NCBI GenBank assembly: GCA_030077755.1
Contig: JAQJZZ010000005.1
Coordinates: 1,178,001 to 1,242,000 of the forward strand
From: Filosporella fistucella
Lineage: Eukaryota > Ascomycota > Leotiomycetes > Helotiales
Length of the DNA: 64,000 nt
Reading direction: 5' to 3'
A model generated the notes under the pieces. That model did not search any database, was not told where the DNA came from, and saw only the letters and a program-made list of their open reading frames with translations. Made by a program: the position numbers and the translations under genes. Of this stretch, positions 46,682 to 57,760 are shown piece by piece (position 1 is the stretch's first letter; every line of letters begins with the position of its first letter).

Positions 46682-47656
46682 CTAAGCCTTCACAGCATCC
46701 ACCCATTTCCTTCCTGTTAACTTCTCGAAAGCGTCCCGATATTTCTCTGCTGTCTCCTTGACAACTTCCTCCGTCATCCTTACTCCCTGCTTTCCCTTCA
46801 GTCCTTCTCTGGTCAACCAGTCCCTCAAAAATTGCTTGTCGTAGCTCTTTTGTTCCCGGCCAACCTCATACTGATCTGCGGGCCAGAAGCGACTCGAGTC
46901 CGGTGTGAGCACCTCATCTACAAGCACCACTTCATCAGTCTCCTCGTCCAAACCGAATTCAAATTTGGTGTCTGCAATTATGATCCCTCTCTCAGCGGCA
47001 TAATCGCGAGCAGTGGTATATAACTTGAGAGCCAGGTCTTCGATTTTCTGGGCGTATTTTGGTCCGACGATTGCAGCTGCTTCTTCAACTGAGATGTTCT
47101 CGTCGTTCGCACCAGCCTCGGCCTTTGTACTGGGAGTATAAATGGCGCCTTGAGGAAACGCTTCGGATTCCTTCATGCCAGCTGGAATTGGGATCTTATG
47201 CACAGTTCCGCTCTTCTGGTATTCCTTCCATGCCGAACCTGTGATGTAACCTCGCACGATTGCTTCAATGGGGAATATCTTCATGCGTCGAACCTGCATG
47301 GATCGGTTTTGAAGACCTGGTCTTTGTGATTCGGGGATGGTGGCAGGGAGGTCGAGGGTCAAGAAGTGAGTTCGAAGGCCCGGAATGAGTTTTGTAAGAA
47401 CTTCGAACCAGTGGGAGGAGAGAAGAGTAAGAAGAGTACCCTTTGAAGGGACGCCCTGAAAATTGTCAGTAAGTGCGATTGAGGTCGGAATAGGTAGAAA
47501 CATTACATTCTCCATAATCACATCGTATGCTGAGATGCGATCAGATGCGACGAAGAGCAATGTCTTCGAGTCCACCTCATAGAGATCTCGAACCTTTCCC
47601 TCTGCGATCTTGGGAAGGGCAGTCAATGAGGTGGTGGTAAGAGCTTGATCAGCCAT
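46682..47656 (-). CDS. ade1: Phosphoribosylaminoimidazole-succinocarboxamide synthase
   Basis: Two exons: 47656-47507 and 47455-46682; 307 aa. Starts MADQALTTTSLTALPKIAEG with the family motif GKVRDLYEVDSKTLLFVASD and RISAYDVIMEN joined to GVPSKGTLLTLLSSHWFEVL. Further SAICAR synthetase motifs: RRMKIFPIEAIVRGYITGSA, IIADTKFEFGLDEETDEVV, LVDEVLTPDSSRFWPADQYE. The enzyme (EC 6.3.2.6) couples CAIR and aspartate with ATP in de novo purine synthesis in the cytosol. The 51-nt intron (GTAATG..TTTCAG) is a multiple of three without stops, so retention would insert 17 residues rather than truncate. Length equals the yeast Ade1 size. Confidence 0.96.
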   Translation of the reverse strand: MADQALTTTSLTALPKIAEGKVRDLYEVDSKTLLFVASDRISAYDVIMENVMFLPIPTSIALTDNFQGVPSKGTLLTLLSSHWFEVLTKLIPGLRTHFLTLDLPATIPESQRPGLQNRSMQVRRMKIFPIEAIVRGYITGSAWKEYQKSGTVHKIPIPAGMKESEAFPQGAIYTPSTKAEAGANDENISVEEAAAIVGPKYAQKIEDLALKLYTTARDYAAERGIIIADTKFEFGLDEETDEVVLVDEVLTPDSSRFWPADQYEVGREQKSYDKQFLRDWLTREGLKGKQGVRMTEEVVKETAEKYRDAFEKLTGRKWVDAVKA

Positions 47657-48395
47657 TGCGAATGATGAAATTGATATCAGGTTGATGTTGAAATGGAATG
47701 TGAAGTTGGAATTGGACGTGGGTGATATTTGTAAAGCTTGGTATGATGTGATATGGATCGAATTCGGAAAAGATCAAGATATTTATATTGAAGGTCAAGG
47801 TTGAGGATCCAAGTCTCGTCCGAAACAATTGACTAAATTATTTCAACTGACAGGAAGTTTATTTCGAAGGTGACTGCGATTTCGGTACAGTACACCATCA
47901 CCCCTCCACCGCAAGCCCACGCCACTTTTTCCACCCCTCCCTGCACCAGATTTTTTACATAGTATGCACACACTGACAGCGGCCTTCCACCGGCGGGACT
48001 GCCTCGACTGCATCACATCACATCACCCCACGCGCTCTAAGCTCCAGCACAGATGACATGGACTTAGCACACTAGTGCGCTTGCAGGTGATTATGGCCGC
48101 AAAAACTAGATCGTGCTGGCTCTAGGTCCTGCTTTAGTTGTGAGACTCGCCAATCGCTGAGTATTCATGACCCGCTGGATTGTCTTTGAGACCCTGGAAT
48201 CCCAATCTAGTTGTGCCACCGAGGAAAGCTGCCGTGGAACTTTTTCTCATAAATCTGTCGTATCGCCCATCGGAATTTGTGACACCTGCAAGACCAAGTT
48301 CTTGAGCTCCTCTCTTCTTGCATCTACTCAAGAAGATTTATCTTCCTCCTATACATCACAAGCTACATTTGAAATATAATACGAACTAAGCCAGG
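47657..48395. promoter_or_regulatory. Divergent intergenic region, ade1 / SSS permease
   Basis: 739 bp. Contains a short CATCACATCACATCACC run near 48013. No motif assigned to a regulator. Confidence 0.4.
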
Positions 48396-50728
48396 ATGGG
48401 ACAACCTTCCACTCAGGCTAGTAATGCCATCATCTATCTCTCCTACGGCGCCTTCTTGTATGTACCTAGCTTTAGGCTCTTCTGCCACAAGTAGCGGGAA
48501 TCTGATAGGTTGCAGGGTGTTTGGCTGCTATATAGCCTGGCGACTGAGACATCAGTCCAAGGTAATTCCGTCTATAATAACTTAATCGACTACTTTACTG
48601 ACATAATTAGGGCGAATTTCTCTCTGGAAACCGGACTCAGACTGGTCAGGAAAAACCCCCACGTGCATCTTGGCTTGAAGATATCAAATCTGCTGAACAC
48701 TTTTGCCAAGCTTGACCCTCTTCTTGAATTGATTGCTGATGATTGACAGCCTTCCCATTGGCGTTGAATTTCATTGCTTCTGGTTAGTAATATGCAACAA
48801 ACCAACGCGAATCAAACTGCGGCAGCATTATCGTCAAACCCAACAGAAGCAGACATCAGATGAGAGTCCTTGAGAGAGAATAGTCGTGAAGAGGTTCGTA
48901 TTCAAAAATACCGCTGATTGTCCTAGCAATCTTGGAGTCATGCTAGTCATTTCATGATTAGCGGGCAAGGAAGAGAGAGCTGGGTCTTTCAGCGCGGCTT
49001 CACTACGGGCGCGGACTTGATACACGATCAGAAATCCAACTCTAATGAGAGATCTTTGATCCTGTTGAGATGAAGCTGAGATTGCACCGTAAATACTCGA
49101 TCAAGTTAATGCTTGCGTGGGAAAGTGTCTGCCGCTTTAAAGATTCCCCTCCCCCTACTGAACTTGATAGCTAATCTCAGATTTCTTGTCATTATATAGC
49201 TCTTGGATCAGGAATTCTATTTGCGTATCCCCAGCTAGCAACTATTACAGGTGTTCAGGGAGTTGTGATCTATGCGGTCTGCTCTGCTGCACCTCTCATG
49301 ATATTTGCCTACTTAGGCCCGATTATCAGAAAGAAATGCCCAGAAGGATTCGTCCTGACGGAATGGACCAGACAACGTTATGGGCTGATCACGGCACTCT
49401 ACTTGTCCTTCCTGACTCTGGTCACCATGTTTCTTTACATGGTCGCTGAACTTTCAGCATTGCAGCAGATAATGACTGCTCTGACTGGCATGGATGGGCT
49501 TCCAATGGTAATTGTCGAGTGTGTCGTGACTACCATATATACATGTAAGATGATAGTACCCAGGCATGCAGTAGACAATAGCTAACATGGTCCACAAGCT
49601 CTGGGAGGCTTCAAGATATCTTTCATCACAGATAACATTCAGGGTGCTATGGTCGTTGCTCTTAGTAAGTCTGAAGAAGCTCAATCTTAAATATACTGAC
49701 TAATTATGAAAGTCATTGTTGCAACAATAACTGTCGGAGTTGAGACTAAAATTGACAAATCTCTCATCGATGAGTCTGGTCTCACCAAGCCGACTCTTCT
49801 CGGATGGCAGCTTCTCTACATTCTTCCAATCGCCATTCTTACCAACGACTTCTTCCTATCCAATTTCTGGATCCGGACATTTGCCTCGAAGACTGATAAG
49901 GACCTCTGGATCGGTGTTTCTGTTGCTGCGGTTGTTGTTCTGATAATCCTCACTCTCGTTGGAACTACAGGTCTCATCGCCACCTGGTCTGGTGCTTTTG
50001 ATCCCACAAATCCAGAGCAAGATGGCAGCATTGCTTTCTTCCTCTTGCTAGAGAAACTTCCCGCCTGGACTGTCGGCATCGTACTCGTTATGGTTGTGTC
50101 TCTTAGTACTGCTGCGTTTGACAGTTTCCAATCCGCTATGGTATCGACTGCCTCAAACGATCTCTTCAGAAATAAGCTCAATATCTGGTGGATTCGAGCC
50201 GCTGTCGTTGCACTCATCTTCCCTGTTGTGGTAATCGCTCTCAAAGCACCAAGCGTCTTGCAAATCTACCTTATTTCTGATCTCGTTTCCGCATCCACCA
50301 TTCCGGTTCTAATCGTGGGGCTCAGCGATCGTTGTTACTGGTGGCGAGGCTTTGAGGTCGTCGTCGGTGGTCTCGGCGGCATCCTCACGGTCTTCATTTT
50401 CGGAACCATCTACTTCGGCAGCGCCTTGCAAGGCGCCAAGCTTATTTTGCTCGAGCAAGGTCTGTATGGGAATGATTGGAGCGCTTTCGGTGCCTTTGTT
50501 GCTGCTCCATTTGGAGGTCTCCTGTGGGGCTTCGCAGCGTTTGGAGTCAGGATCACCTACAAGTTCATCGAAGCTAAGATTAAGGGCCATCGATTTGATG
50601 CACTTGATCGTCCGGCTTACCTCGACCGTCGTGTTGAGGGTACTTCTGAGTATGCCGTGAGCGACGAAATCCATAGTGATCCTCAGCAAGGTCTTGTAAC
50701 TGTTGACCACAAAGGGAAGTTCTTCTGA
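48396..50728 (+). CDS. Sodium:solute symporter-family permease, Dur3-like urea transporter
   Basis: Seven exons: 48396-48457, 48516-48561, 48611-48644, 48750-48782, 49200-49544, 49599-49664 and 49713-50728; 533 aa. The first four exons are tiny and every junction keeps frame: MGQPSTQASNAIIYLSYGAF, LVFGCYIAWRLRHQSK, GEFLSGNRTQT, AFPLALNFIAS. After the junction, LGSGILFAYPQLATITGVQG, FVLTEWTRQRYGLITALYLS and FKISFITDNIQGAMVV follow, as in Dur3-type SSS transporters. The last exon has six or more TM helices (WIGVSVAAVVVLIILTLVGT, WWIRAAVVALIFPVVVIALK). Yeast Dur3 (735 aa) takes up urea and polyamines; this protein is shorter, so it may be a divergent paralog. Intron 4 (48783-49199) is 417 nt, far above the local norm. 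Confidence 0.88.
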
Positions 50729-51026
50729 GCAGAGACGGAGAATCAATTGGACGAACGGCTATATTTTTTATTTTGGACAATATAATCGTTCTTCGGATCA
50801 GGATCGAGAGAGGCGCGAGGTGGGGAGATCGTATATTTGGTTTCTGTTTGGGAGCATGTGAAGGCAACATTTCGTCTCGTAAAGCAGGACAATTGTGTTG
50901 GGAATTTCTTAAGTATCATACATATAATCTACAACTTCCCTCAAAGAGCTTTTGACTCCTCGTCTATGTGATACATATCATTGAACCAGTACCCGCTTGT
51001 TAGCAGCTCATTGACACACCGTTCTA

Positions 51027-51994
51027 TTACTTGGACGCCAACTTTTTCCTGTCCCACTCCTTCACATCATCTAATGTTGTCTCGCGTGTAGTTCCCCATA
51101 CCATCCACGGATTTTCTTTCCAATGCTGATATATCATCTGCATAACCACATACTCCACTAGATCCTTCTCCTTTCCACTTCCAGGAGCAACTACGAGCGA
51201 ACCATTGGGCCCAGGAACATATCTCGTCAACTTCTGCCTCGACTTTATCCTCACCACTGCCTGTCTGACTGCTGATCCCTCTCCTGCCATTGCTTTGGGC
51301 ATGATTGCAGCTACATGTGACATCAATTTTGGAGATCCATTGTATTTCACCAATTCCCACACCACCTTCTCACGCTTCTGCCTCGACGCTATTCGTGACG
51401 CAAAGCTATTGTAGATCCCATCTACGCATATCTTGCGGAGGGTGAGGACATCTCCTTCTGCTGCCGCGGTATACATTTGCCGATGGAGTGCCACGGCCGT
51501 AGGGGTAACTTTCGAGGTGAAGATTTTGACACGCCGCCTGAGAAAGCTCTTCTCTCTAGGTGATGTATACTTCAAACCGATCAGTCCGAGATAACCACGG
51601 CTGTTGAAAAGGAGGCGTCTCCATTGGAATTTGAGAAATTGGAGGGGTGTTCCGAACAGAGATGGGAGGTTTTTGCGGGAGGGGTAAATGAATGTTTCTA
51701 CAGCTCATCAGCTTTGGTTCAACTGCTAATTCCATGACATGTAGAGCTTATACCAGGTAATATTCCTACATCAACATTCGAAGTCAGAACTGCGCTAGCC
51801 GTCCGTTGCTTGTACATGCTCGGTTGTGGTGCTTCTCTCGCTCTCGCAGGTTGTTGGGACCCCAGAATAGCTCTCCGGGCGGGAACCTGGGAGAAACATC
51901 GCCGTGAGATGGAGGGCGATATTCCCAGAGATCTGGAGAGCGGTTGGCGGAATGAGTGAGCCATGGAGGCTGGTGCAATGCTGAGTCGCGACAT
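51027..51994 (-). CDS. Mitochondrial ribosomal protein mL45 / Mba1-like
   Basis: Two exons: 51994-51754 and 51697-51027 (56-nt intron, GTATAA..TGTAG); 303 aa. The N-terminus MSRLSIAPASMAHSFRQPLS, then RSLGISPSISRRCFSQVPAR, is a classic mitochondrial presequence. Exon 2 reads ETFIYPSRKNLPSLFGTPLQ, RLLFNSRGYLGLIGLKYTSP, RQMYTAAAEGDVLTLRKICV, and WKENPWMVWGTTRETTLDDV, the Tim44-like domain of mL45/Mba1. The family binds the polypeptide exit site of the mitoribosome at the inner membrane and helps insert newly made membrane proteins. Convergent with the SSS permease (298 bp apart) and divergent from eos1 (514 bp). Confidence 0.87.
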
Positions 51995-52508
51995 GGGCAG
52001 ATTGCGTGGTTCCTGGGAACTTTTTTGAAAGGTCGGCAGAAGCTTCGATTCATTCCGTGCTAGAGAATCCTTGTCGCCGTGGTCCAGATTGGTGGAGTTG
52101 GGATAGCATTGGAGAACTTTGTGAACACAGCAAAGGGAGATACCTTAAAGATAAGATCATACTTCCCGTTATTTCAGATGTCAATTAGTACACTTACAGA
52201 TTCTATTGCACGTTTTAAACTGCTTTGCATCCATACACCTGTCTCTCTCACCCAGGCTCGTGCTGATGCAGAAATCCGGGGAAGCATCGCTAAATTAACG
52301 TTGCTTGCTGCCCTGACCCCAAGCCTGTAGTGTGTCACTACGTACCTCGAGTTAACCTTATGCCACCTGGATGATCTCCCATCTTCTTGGATCCCACACT
52401 TCCTCTTCTCCTTTCCCCTTTCTCCTCCCATCTATTCTTCACCTTCTTTTCCTCTTCGTCGTCTTCCTCTAAAAGTCCCCGACTGCAATGCGGCAGCATA
52501 TGCCCTAA
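51995..52508. promoter_or_regulatory. Divergent intergenic region, mL45 / eos1
   Basis: 514 bp; becomes C/T-rich on the + strand from about 52375. It probably holds the missing first exon or start codon of eos1. ATGs at 52360, 52371 and 52488 all run into early stops. Confidence 0.4.
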
Positions 52509-53542
52509 AACCCATCCAGTCTGGCGTCCCATCGACGTCCCCCCTCCTCTCGAACCAGTACACCCAGAGCGCCCTCCTCTTCACCTCCGAACTATCTCCC
52601 CTCCTCTCCACCGAATCTGCACCCCGCGGAACCTGATCAGAAAGATTCCGTGCTTCATCCCCGAGTCGCTGTATTGCTAGGCGTAGAAAAGCATTGGCAC
52701 TTTCCTCTCCTATTCTGCCGTGCTCTGAGCACCGCGCCTGCTGCATGGTGGGGACTACGATGTGCCCTGACTTTCTTGGGGGAGCTGCTTCTCGATGAAG
52801 CAAATGGGGAGATAGGTGTAGCATGGAGTGTGGAAAAGCGATTTAGGGTCACCGAGGTGTTTCTGGCTGTTCTTTGGGTATGGTTAATTTCATTGAAGTG
52901 GGGTAATGGCACACGGAGGAATATAGAGGATTGTAGTTTACGGTTCACTGGCTGATGTTGGAAAGTGCTGCTCCTCGGCTTGGCTTAGTTTTTATTTCAC
53001 GGATTGTTTGATGTCTCGCTGGTAAGTTGATTTATTCTCTGAAAAATGGCATAGCTAAATCCTCCAAGGTTATTGAATTATACCCCTCAAGGTACTCCCA
53101 CCATCTGCTATCACAGGCTCTTCTAACCTTTTAGCAACGCTTGTCCGTCTTTTAACGATCAATTCTATGAATGCATATATCACGTCTTGGGTCCTTTACT
53201 TGTCAGGTGGCTCTGAAGATCCTCGTCTGCTGTTGCCAGCTTGGATAAGCATAGCCAGTGTGAGTTCATACACTAGGAGAGCCTTCTGATGCTAATTATT
53301 ACCAGACATTGACATTCTTGTATCATATAACGCATCCACGTTTGGCCATTTTGAAGGAAACCTCTCTGTCCATCTCAGTGTTCTCCATCGCCAGCTTCAT
53401 TAGTCTAGTCAGCTTGTTACTGCAATTACACCTCACTAGGGCAAATGATCCCCCCGTACCGCTATTCTTGTTAGTAAGGCAGACTTGGCAATGGGTGAAG
53501 ATTGGGGTTGGAATGATAGGAATGGTAGGGAGAGATGTTTAA
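52509..53542 (+). CDS. eos1: N-glycosylation protein Eos1 (ER membrane), start unresolved
   Basis: Five exons from small pieces: 52509-52877, 52966-53021, 53069-53091 (23 nt), 53135-53259 and 53306-53542; at least 269 codons. Junctions carry GTATGG, GTAAGT, GTACTC and GTGAGT donors and CTGAT, CTAAA, TCTAACC, GCTAATT branch sites. The protein has a Pro/Ser-rich head, then VEKHWHFPLLFCRALSTAPA, VEKRFRVTEVFLAVLWCCSS, FYFTDCLMSRWLLNYTPQAT, LVRLLTINSMNAYITSWVLY and ETSLSISVFSIASFISLVSL: four or more hydrophobic helices. The block around DCLMSRWLLNYTP matches Eos1, an ER protein linked to N-glycosylation and oxidative stress tolerance in yeast. No ATG exists in frame between the TAA at 52506 and residue 90, so the start lies in an unseen upstream exon or the sequence has an indel. 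Confidence 0.75.
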
Positions 53543-53936
53543 GCTCTAAATCACAATTTGATCACAAGAGATACCACACATGAAGTAAATGTAATGTGTA
53601 TTCCATTTGATTGCCAGAATCCATGCAACGCCTCCGGTCCTTGAGAATAGCACAGGCTCGCAAGATCCCTTGCTACACATGCTGTAGAAAACGAAATGTG
53701 CAAATACCGAAACCATAGCAAAGCAGAAAAGTCCATCCGTGGAGACCAATCCCATGTCGTCAATGCGTTCTATAAAGAATGCGGGTATCATCGTACGCCC
53801 CTGCCGAAAATAATCATGATCGATTCATCGACCCAGCCGGTATGGGTGAGGCAGGGCAAGAAGTTGAAAGGAAAATTAGGTGCTGACACACTTCTATCGT
53901 AGGTCCTCGTGAAGGCTGGTGGGGCATATGATGTAT
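53543..53936. other. Convergent intergenic region, eos1 / sui1
   Basis: 394 bp of 3' flanks. Short ORFs on both strands; none supported. Confidence 0.6.
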
Positions 53937-54701
53937 TTAAAAACCATGGACCTGGTGGAGACCATTAGCATCTACACGAACAACATGGGCAGACGACACG
54001 ATGCTGCAATAAAAGATAAGAGGGTTCTAGAGGATGTTTACCTTGATAGTCTTCACGTCCAAGGACAAGCCCTCCTTCTTATCGGTGAGGAATTCTTGAA
54101 CGTCTTTGCGCTGATCGCCCTGAAGTTGGATCACCTCTCCCATCTCAGTATCGACGACGATGGTGCCATTGCAAGCTGTGATATGTCAGCCATGACAGAT
54201 AATGTCGCTCGTCCAACGCGACATACCGAACTTCTTCTTGATGACCTTGAGGATCTTCTTCTGGTCGAATTTCTTGGGGAGACCTTGGACAGTGGTCAAA
54301 GTCTTACGACCATTGCGCTCTACATGTCGAATGTGGTCAGCAGGCTTATCTTAAATTGTGGCGCCTGGAGGCGGGGCTGTGCTGCCGAAATGCTCAAAGG
54401 AAGCTGGATATGGACTCACGCTGAATACGAATGTGTATGTAATTCTGCGACTGCTTGGTTTCTCCTGTGTCTTCGTCGGCTTCGGCGAAGGGGTCTGTAT
54501 GGCAAAGGGAGTCAGCTGTACTACTCTGCTGAAGATGTGATAAGAGCGATGTTGGTGTCGATATTCTGAGCGTGGCAGAAGTCTGAAAGCAGTGGAGATG
54601 AGATTCAAACTGCGATGAGCGCTGTCTCCTCCCACATCACACCCAAGCTCTGTCAAGGAAGGGTAGGACTCACCGAAGGTCTTGAGATTTTCGATTGACA
54701 T
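53937..54701 (-). CDS. sui1: Translation initiation factor eIF1 (Sui1)
   Basis: Five exons: 54701-54674, 54494-54420, 54319-54227, 54175-54042 and 53951-53937 (last exon 15 nt including TAA); 114 aa. The assembled protein starts MSIENLKTFDPFAEADEDTG and continues ETKQSQNYIHIRIQQRNGRK, TLTTVQGLPKKFDQKKILKV, NGTIVVDTEMGEVIQLQGDQ, RKDVQEFLTDKKEGLSLDVK, TIKVHGF. This matches eIF1 along its full length. eIF1 binds the 40S P-site region and enforces AUG selection during scanning. Coding exons are so short that no ORF in the region shows the gene. The first intron is 179 nt; others are 51-100 nt. It converges on eos1. Confidence 0.96.
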
Positions 54702-55876
54702 AAACTCGAGTGTTTGCGGGTTCCTTTGGGTTGGGTTTGTAGGTAAAACGAGGATTAGAGCGAGAACTTGTCGCTGTGTCTGAAGTAGTGGTTTGTGTTA
54801 GAGTGGAGATGTTTGTAGACTGGGGTTGATCAAGATGTTGTATTGAGGAGGGGAAGGTGACAGAATCTAGCGGGGCTTGTAAGGCTCGTTTAGCTTGTGG
54901 CAAGCATTCACGTGATGAGGCCTATTCACCCTGCCCATTGGACTAATTGCCACCAAGCAAAGCCTCGAAGGCAACGGAATTGATTCATTTTCACGAGTTT
55001 GACTCATGTGGAGGTTTCCTTGAAAGTTAAAGCCTCATAATAAAGCGTGTTTTCACCAATCACATTTGTCTTGAAATATGGAACAAAGGTACCTTGGTGC
55101 TGAATGACTGACTGGTCTTTTGACTCGAAATCTCACCTTTGAAAATGCCTCCCTAATACCTTTGTAAATTTGATGAGTGAGCCCATACTGTATCCCAATT
55201 GGAATCATAAGTGGCACACCAAAATTACTAAAGTTGTCGAATATTGACTTATGGCTAAAGTCCCTTGCCCGATATATATAATGTTACTTTACATAATTGA
55301 GATTTAATATACGAACAATACACTATTGAAAAACCTCTGGTTTTAAGGCACTTTTATAATATTCTAATTCGCTATAAGTTTATCAGACATTCTTTGATGG
55401 GTGGAATTTTTAGCTGTGTCAATTATATATCAAACTGAGAGGCCGTACGAATGTAGCGGGATTGGTCTCGAGCTTATAACGAATTTGCTAGTACTGGTCT
55501 AGAACACGGATCGCCATTCTCAACAGGAATGATGCATTCCATGCTGAATTGACTAGGTGTTCAAATCAGATCTCACTAAACCGCGTAGGGATTCATCAAG
55601 TCGTCAACAGCCAGTAGCTACGTCACATATTTGCTGGACATTACAAAGTCCGCAACTCAGATTGAAAGATATCATCCAGAAGCCTGACACACCACTGCCT
55701 CATTTGATTGAAACCACCAGAGGATTTCCATCGCAATTTCAGATATACATTGAGAGCCTCGAACCCTATCAGCAATTCGATCTTGTCCAGCGTCTTATTC
55801 CCTTCTGATCTCTCGTTACTAAATTTGGGTATCCTTCTCCGCCATATTATACATGAATGTGTCCTATCGATACAGT
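54702..55876. other. Intergenic: sui1 promoter and repeat C copy 1
   Basis: 1,175 bp. The sui1 leader and promoter occupy the first part (an open frame 54903-54670 is leader). Repeat C copy 1 lies at 55192-55405. ORF 55557-55808 (+) is not recognised. Confidence 0.5.
55192..55405 (+). repeat. Dispersed repeat C, copy 1
   Basis: About 210 bp matching 57761-57970 in direct orientation: GTTGTCGAATATTGACTT, TCCCTTGCCCG, ACGAACAATA, CTCTGGTTTTA, CAGACATTCTT. Copy 1 is markedly richer in A/T at differing sites. Confidence 0.78.
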
Positions 55877-56438
55877 TTAAGAGGGTGGTGCGGCAGACGG
55901 GTTTGGCGCACCGGTGACCGTTCCTTGTCCTGGGTTGACTGTTGGGGGCAGAAACATAGGGAGGTAGGTCTAGAGAAAGTCAGTGAGGCGAATATAGAAT
56001 AGTCCAATCGGTACGTACGACAACGAGAGCCATTACTATGAATGCGGTGTTAGCACATTTTCCTCAAACCAAGTGGCTCACATGTACTTACGAGACATTC
56101 CAACAGAGAAAATTGCTGGTTGAGACGATGATTTTCTGGAGTCCTCACTTTCTCCAAGCCAATTCTGAATCGCAAACACAACCGAGGCCCTGCTTCTCAT
56201 CAGTGACTGTATATTTCGAGGCGGCAGCATTACTGACCATCCAATGAACTTATTTCTTGTGAACATAGCGGCCATTGGCAGAGTGCTCCCTAATGTTCCA
56301 CTGATATCGCTGGCATTCTCCTTCGCAGCTGGAAGCTGATAGGGGATGACTGTGGGCAGTACATCAGCGATTGGGAGCTCATAACAAGCTGCTATACTTA
56401 CTGAGGTCAGCCCTCCGCATATCTTTCTTGTTCGACAT
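55877..56438 (-). CDS. PAT-complex subunit Asterix (UPF0139/WDR83OS family)
   Basis: Five exons: 56438-56402, 56349-56238, 56189-56092, 56035-56019 (17 nt) and 55969-55877; 118 aa. The product reads MSNKKDMRRADLIIPYQLPA, SGTLGSTLPMAAMFTRNKFI, GWASVVFAIQNWLGESEDSR, SSSQPAIFSVGMSLMALVVT, YLPMFLPP. This corresponds to human WDR83OS/Asterix, including the W-A-x-V-x-F-x-I-x-x-W helix, the (E)SEDxx(K) loop and a second helix ending before PP. Asterix with CCDC47 forms the PAT chaperone at the ER translocon that shields membrane proteins with polar TM segments. Two TM helices; ER membrane. Missed by ORF finding because of tiny exons; 48-52 nt introns except the one at 56091-56036 (56 nt). Confidence 0.88.
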
Positions 56439-56554
56439 GATGAAAATTTGACTGTGCCGAGAGATTGTGTCGTCGTGAAAGTCAAGTTACTGAAGCATGG
56501 ATGTTGACATGATGGATGGGTACTAAATTGTGGGGATAAGTTCGGCCGATCCGG

Positions 56555-56799
56555 TGGAGGTGGGATTCCAATATCGTACTTGCTCCAATATCACCACGAA
56601 CCGCTAGAATCTCTGAATAACTAATATCTTCGGTCACTTCCTATTTTCTAAAGCTCATTTATACATTGTGCTAGAGGTGGGAGGTTGGATTTCTAGGTAA
56701 TATCGTCCTCAAATATCACCAAGAACTGCTAGTTCTCCTAATGACTGATATCTTCAGTCACTACCTATTTGTCCAAAGTTTATTTGTGCAATTCGTGCT
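56555..56799. repeat. Tandem duplication D, about 120 bp, two copies
   Basis: Copies 56555-56672 and 56673-56799. Shared: GAGGTGGGA, AATATCACCA.GAAC.GCTAG, CTAATATCTTC.GTCACT.CCTATTT. Head-to-tail with scattered, largely C/T differences. Confidence 0.82.
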
Positions 56800-57760
56800 G
56801 CATCTTCATCTTTCCATTAACTATCTGTCTCATACCATAGAATATCGGATTTCATCTTTGAATAACGAACAGAAGACCCCTTTTTTTTTTTGAAACATCG
56901 AATTCCAGCCTACTTCACATCTCTGTACCCCGTACAACGGGGTACAAAAAATGAGCTGAGTCATTGTATGAACAGCGAGCAACACGAAGATCTTCTCAAA
57001 TCAGACCTGCATCGATATTTGCGGGTAAATTAAACAATGTGAACGCAGCCATCAACCCGGATTGGATGAATGCCACGGGTCATTCAGCCGTTAGGTTGTT
57101 CTTCCAGTCATGAGATATTGCAGCCAACAAGATGGAGGAAAGTTGTGAGCCACTTCATCAGTAATGGGATGCCTTTTCTGGAGCTTGCCGTCGATAAGGC
57201 TATACAGAGGCCTGCTAAAATGGTCAGAAATCAGCTTATATACCAATGATGCTTACTGGTTTGTCCCAGCTTTCCGTTCTGCCGTGGGGACCTACTGCAT
57301 ACTGCAGAATCCTACACCCTCCTGCTTCTTCCGTCTTGAGCGTAAGGGGCAGTGTACATGACTGAGGAGTCAGGACAAATATAGTAATAGTGACAGTATA
57401 GTCAGCGTTTGATTTCTGGGCATCGTAAACAAAATCTGCGGCGGATCTGACTGATTCAGGTATCAGTCAGCCATTTTCGTGTGTGATCAGAGATAAAGCA
57501 TCTAGAATCCAGGTTTGCTCATTTCAGCAGATGCTGAAGACACTGAAACTGCGTAGCCATTTAGACACTATGATCATGTTGGTAGACTCCTCCGAGTGAG
57601 AGCATTCTTTGAGCTGGAATCACACTGAAAAGTAGGAGAACGAAACGTAAAAGCTAGCTGTGCATACACTTTACTGGGCAGGCGAGGATGAAAGGGGACA
57701 GGAAGAGATTCGCCATGCGGCACGAGATGTCCGTTTCTGTACTCCCTGAGGCAGCTGGAC

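Noticed and set aside
52432..52824. 130-codon minus ORF with ATG, Arg-rich
   Set aside because: It is antisense to eos1 exon 1, whose splice sites and protein similarity are convincing.
54670..54903. Minus ORF upstream of sui1
   Set aside because: It overlaps the eIF1 start region in another frame; eIF1 exons explain the coding signal.
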